NCBI RefSeq assembly: GCF_024138395.1
Contig: NZ_JAMYDU010000026.1
Location: forward strand, 1 to 64,000
Reading direction: 5' to 3'
From: Pseudomonas mandelii
GTDB taxonomy: Bacteria > Pseudomonadota > Gammaproteobacteria > Pseudomonadales > Pseudomonadaceae
DNA length: 64,000 nt
Of this stretch, positions 62,354 to 64,000 are shown piece after piece (the first letter of the stretch is position 1; each line of letters begins with the position of its first letter). The notes beneath the pieces are model-generated. The model had not been told where the DNA came from. It worked only from the letters and a program-made list of their open reading frames with translations, and searched no databases. A program made the position numbers and the translations under genes.

Positions 62354-62967
62354 CGAGCATCGAACTGTCGGTCGCACAACGCCTTATCGACCAAGGCCAA
62401 CAAGCCTTCAGCTGTCTGGTGTAGCCGAGAATCAAACTCGATCTGCCCGACACTGAAGCGAATGTTATAGCCACGATGCACCGTGGCATTGCGCTCATCG
62501 AGTATTTCTTCGAGGCGCGCTCTGATCGATCCAACCTCCACCGCACTGGCGCCGGTCAACAAAGCGGCGAACTCATCGCTGCCCAGCCGACCAATCACAT
62601 CGCTTTCACGAAAGGCGATGCGCAGGACATCGGCAAAGGTTTTCAGGGCATTGTCGCCCTCCGCGCGACCGTACAGCTGGTTGATGCGCTTGAAGTCATC
62701 AAGGTCGAAAAACAGCAGCGTTGCGGGTATGCCCAACTGCTGACAGGCCTCCAGCGCCAACCGAGCCAAGGCCTCGAAACCATGACGATTGGAGAGCAGC
62801 GTCAGTTCGTCCATGCTCGCCATCTGCACGCCCATCAGTTCTTGCTCGGCCTTTCGCGCCAGGTCGCGCAATACGTCGCGATCCTGCACTGTGCTGTCGA
62901 GAACGTTCGGCGCACGCAAATCTGCGCCAGCGCCGGGTTTGAACGGTTTGCCTGGGGTTAACATCAC
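62344..62967 (-). CDS. Short GGDEF-domain protein with altered GSDEF motif
   Basis: 207 aa. Residues 33-60 (LRDLARKAEQELMGVQMASMDELTLLSN) match the linker that usually joins an N-terminal GAF sensor to the GGDEF domain, but the first 30 residues are unlike GAF, so the sensor appears lost or reduced. The GGDEF motif reads GSDEF (129-133), while the inhibitory site RESD (120-123), five residues upstream, is kept. It may bind c-di-GMP as a receptor rather than make it. AAAGGAG precedes the ATG. It overlaps the amidase stop and lies 71 nt after the cytochrome gene stop. Confidence 0.88.
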   Translation of the reverse strand: MMLTPGKPFKPGAGADLRAPNVLDSTVQDRDVLRDLARKAEQELMGVQMASMDELTLLSNRHGFEALARLALEACQQLGIPATLLFFDLDDFKRINQLYGRAEGDNALKTFADVLRIAFRESDVIGRLGSDEFAALLTGASAVEVGSIRARLEEILDERNATVHRGYNIRFSVGQIEFDSRLHQTAEGLLALVDKALCDRQFDARHC

Positions 62968-62980
62968 TCACTCCTTTGAT

Positions 62981-63015
62981 GGGTATGAACGTTAGAGTCG
63001 CTCATACCCGGTATG
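62981..63015. promoter_or_regulatory. Overlapping palindromes upstream of the GGDEF gene
   Basis: GGGTATGA (62981-62988) pairs with TCATACCC (63002-63009), and CATACC-C-GGTATG (63003-63015) is itself a perfect 6-1-6 palindrome. It lies between the cytochrome stop and the GGDEF ribosome-binding site on the minus strand. It could be an operator or hairpin; no T-run, so a terminator is less likely. Confidence 0.4.
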
Positions 63016-63038
63016 ACTCCCTATAAACGCGCCGCTGG

Positions 63039-63617
63039 TCAGCTACCTGCCACCGGACACGGCCCTCCAGCATCGGCCCAGCGTTTGAACTGGGTGACGA
63101 AGATGTCGTGGGGCACCGGCACCGGCGCCCGCCCCTCGCCTGGATGCCAGCCCCACAGCACCAGCTTGTCGTCGCTGACGTGCTTGATCAGCGCCGCGAA
63201 ATCACGGTCGCCATTGCTGGAACGGTCCTTGATCATCGCGCACAATTTATCGGCCGGCAGACCGATCCAGGCCATTTTGTGCGCGGCCGGCGGCAGGCTC
63301 CAATGCGGTGCTCCGGGAGGCGAGTTGGGGCCATAACTGGCCGGCGGATTGCGTTCGGCATGACAACTGGCACACGGCAAACCGGCTGCGCCCTTACCGT
63401 CCAGGCCGCGAACCACATTCATTGCGTGAGGAATACCGGCGTCGAACTGCAACGGCGAGTCACCGGGGATATGACAGTTCTGGCAACGCGGGCTCTGGAA
63501 CACTTTCTGCACCGTGTCGAACGCCTTCACCGCCTCTTTATCATCAGCGAACAGGTCTGAGGCATAGCCACCCAGGCCGATCAGCATCACCGCGCCGAGA
63601 AACACATGTCGTCTCAT
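63039..63617 (-). CDS. Dihaem c-type cytochrome of an isoquinoline-oxidoreductase-like operon
   Basis: 192 aa. Signal-like N-terminus (basic MRRH, hydrophobic 5-18) and two covalent haem motifs, CQNCH (45-49) and CASCH (82-86), make a periplasmic dihaem cytochrome c. It is one nt after the stop of the molybdopterin-subunit gene and so in its operon; such cytochromes take electrons from the hydroxylase. Often annotated in databases as an isoquinoline 1-oxidoreductase subunit by position. Confidence 0.9.
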   Translation of the reverse strand: MRRHVFLGAVMLIGLGGYASDLFADDKEAVKAFDTVQKVFQSPRCQNCHIPGDSPLQFDAGIPHAMNVVRGLDGKGAAGLPCASCHAERNPPASYGPNSPPGAPHWSLPPAAHKMAWIGLPADKLCAMIKDRSSNGDRDFAALIKHVSDDKLVLWGWHPGEGRAPVPVPHDIFVTQFKRWADAGGPCPVAGS

Positions 63618-63618
63618 C

Positions 63619-64000
63619 TCACACCCCCGACAGTTGCAACGGCAGTTCCCGCAGACGCTGCCCCGTCAGGGCAAACACCGCGTTCGCCACTGCCGGCGCC
63701 ACCGGAGGCACACCGACCTCGCCGATGCCACCGGGCTTGTCGCTGCTGGGGACAATGTGCACCTCGACCACCGGCATCTCGTTCAGGCGCAGAACCTGAT
63801 AGTCGTGATAATTGGACTGCTGCACCTGACCGTTCTTGAACGTCAGTTTGCTGTGCAAGGTAAATCCGAGACCGAAAGTGATGCCCGATTCCATCTGCGC
63901 GGCGATCCCCTGCGGGTTGACCGCGATGCCGCAATCCACGGCACACACCACCCGGTGCACGCGAATTGCCAAATTGTCCTGGGACACCTCCGCCACTTGG
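63619..64000 (-). CDS. Xanthine-dehydrogenase-family molybdopterin subunit, C-terminal part (partial)
   Basis: C-terminal end of a large molybdenum hydroxylase subunit, cut by the window edge. Visible blocks VHRVVCAVDCGIAVNPQGI, QMESGITFGLGFTLHSKLTF, SNYHDYQVLRLNEMPVVEVH and GGIGEVGVPPVAPAVANAVF are the typical end of isoquinoline/aldehyde oxidoreductase large subunits. The GEVGVPP stretch carries the active-site-region Glu of the family. It belongs with the dihaem cytochrome that follows. The substrate cannot be judged from this fragment; an iron-sulphur subunit would be expected beyond the window. Confidence 0.88.
   Translation of the reverse strand, partial: QVAEVSQDNLAIRVHRVVCAVDCGIAVNPQGIAAQMESGITFGLGFTLHSKLTFKNGQVQQSNYHDYQVLRLNEMPVVEVHIVPSSDKPGGIGEVGVPPVAPAVANAVFALTGQRLRELPLQLSGV

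Overview
The window is a piece of a high-GC Pseudomonas chromosome, most likely of the P. fluorescens group. This rests on protein-level resemblance to Pseudomonas housekeeping genes, on gene orders recalled from P. aeruginosa (gdhB next to a MoxR/VWA cluster; nadK to pepN; ldcA, dnaQ, rnhA, gloB, mltD, Yej-type ABC genes, fabI), and on the many REP-type palindromes between genes. No tRNA, rRNA, CRISPR array, transposase, integrase or prophage gene was seen. The window looks like mostly core chromosome with several smaller accessory pockets.

Layout. (1) 1-5 kb: the large NAD-dependent glutamate dehydrogenase gdhB on the minus strand. (2) 5.5-13 kb: a small unknown gene, then a tightly overlapping six-gene MoxR ATPase / DUF58 / DUF4381 / VWA (BatA) / VWA-TPR (BatB-BatC) / BatD operon, probably an envelope-associated chaperone-like system. 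(3) 13.2-18.7 kb: sbcD-sbcC-glutathione transferase, each overlapping the next by 4 nt. (4) 18.8-20 kb: a pocket of four very small exported or membrane proteins with structured intergenic DNA. (5) 20-28.6 kb: a periplasmic beta-propeller lactonase with a 98-aa partner, then a sugar-acid (aldonate) catabolic cluster: alpha-ketoglutarate semialdehyde dehydrogenase, AraD1/FAH-family enzyme, MFS importer, IlvD/Edd-type arabonate dehydratase and a GntR/FadR regulator. Two matching candidate operators lie in the divergent promoter. Together these suggest conversion of a pentonate to 2-oxoglutarate without phosphorylation. (6) 28.8-32.3 kb: an RND exporter with a YCF48-type beta-propeller partner. 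(7) 32.3-33.4 kb: a non-coding stretch dominated by an inverted repeat of about 680 bp. (8) 33.4-41 kb: nadK, phosphatase, rhomboid, DUF1315, DUF2797 and pepN in one minus-strand unit, with DUF1853 divergent. (9) 41-46 kb: FMN reductase, a small unknown protein, a LysR regulator, a GNAT enzyme and lysine decarboxylase ldcA. (10) 46-59.4 kb: dnaQ, rnhA, a YafS-like methyltransferase, gloB and mltD (an order also found in enterobacteria), then two tandem peptide-binding proteins with a Yej-type ABC transporter, and fabI. (11) 59.4-64 kb: a nested REP element, a LysR regulator divergent from a VOC protein and an amidase, a short GGDEF protein with an altered active site, and the end of an isoquinoline-1-oxidoreductase-like molybdenum hydroxylase operon with a dihaem cytochrome c.

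The main non-genic signal is repeats. At least three families of REP-like palindromes separate the genes, one pair is inserted inside another, and the 680-bp inverted repeat carries a CAACAG microsatellite in its loop. No clearly novel multi-gene defence or mobile system was found. The most open questions are the large inverted repeat, the small exported-protein pocket with its structured element, the nested REP, and the coupling of a periplasmic lactonase to an aldonate pathway.
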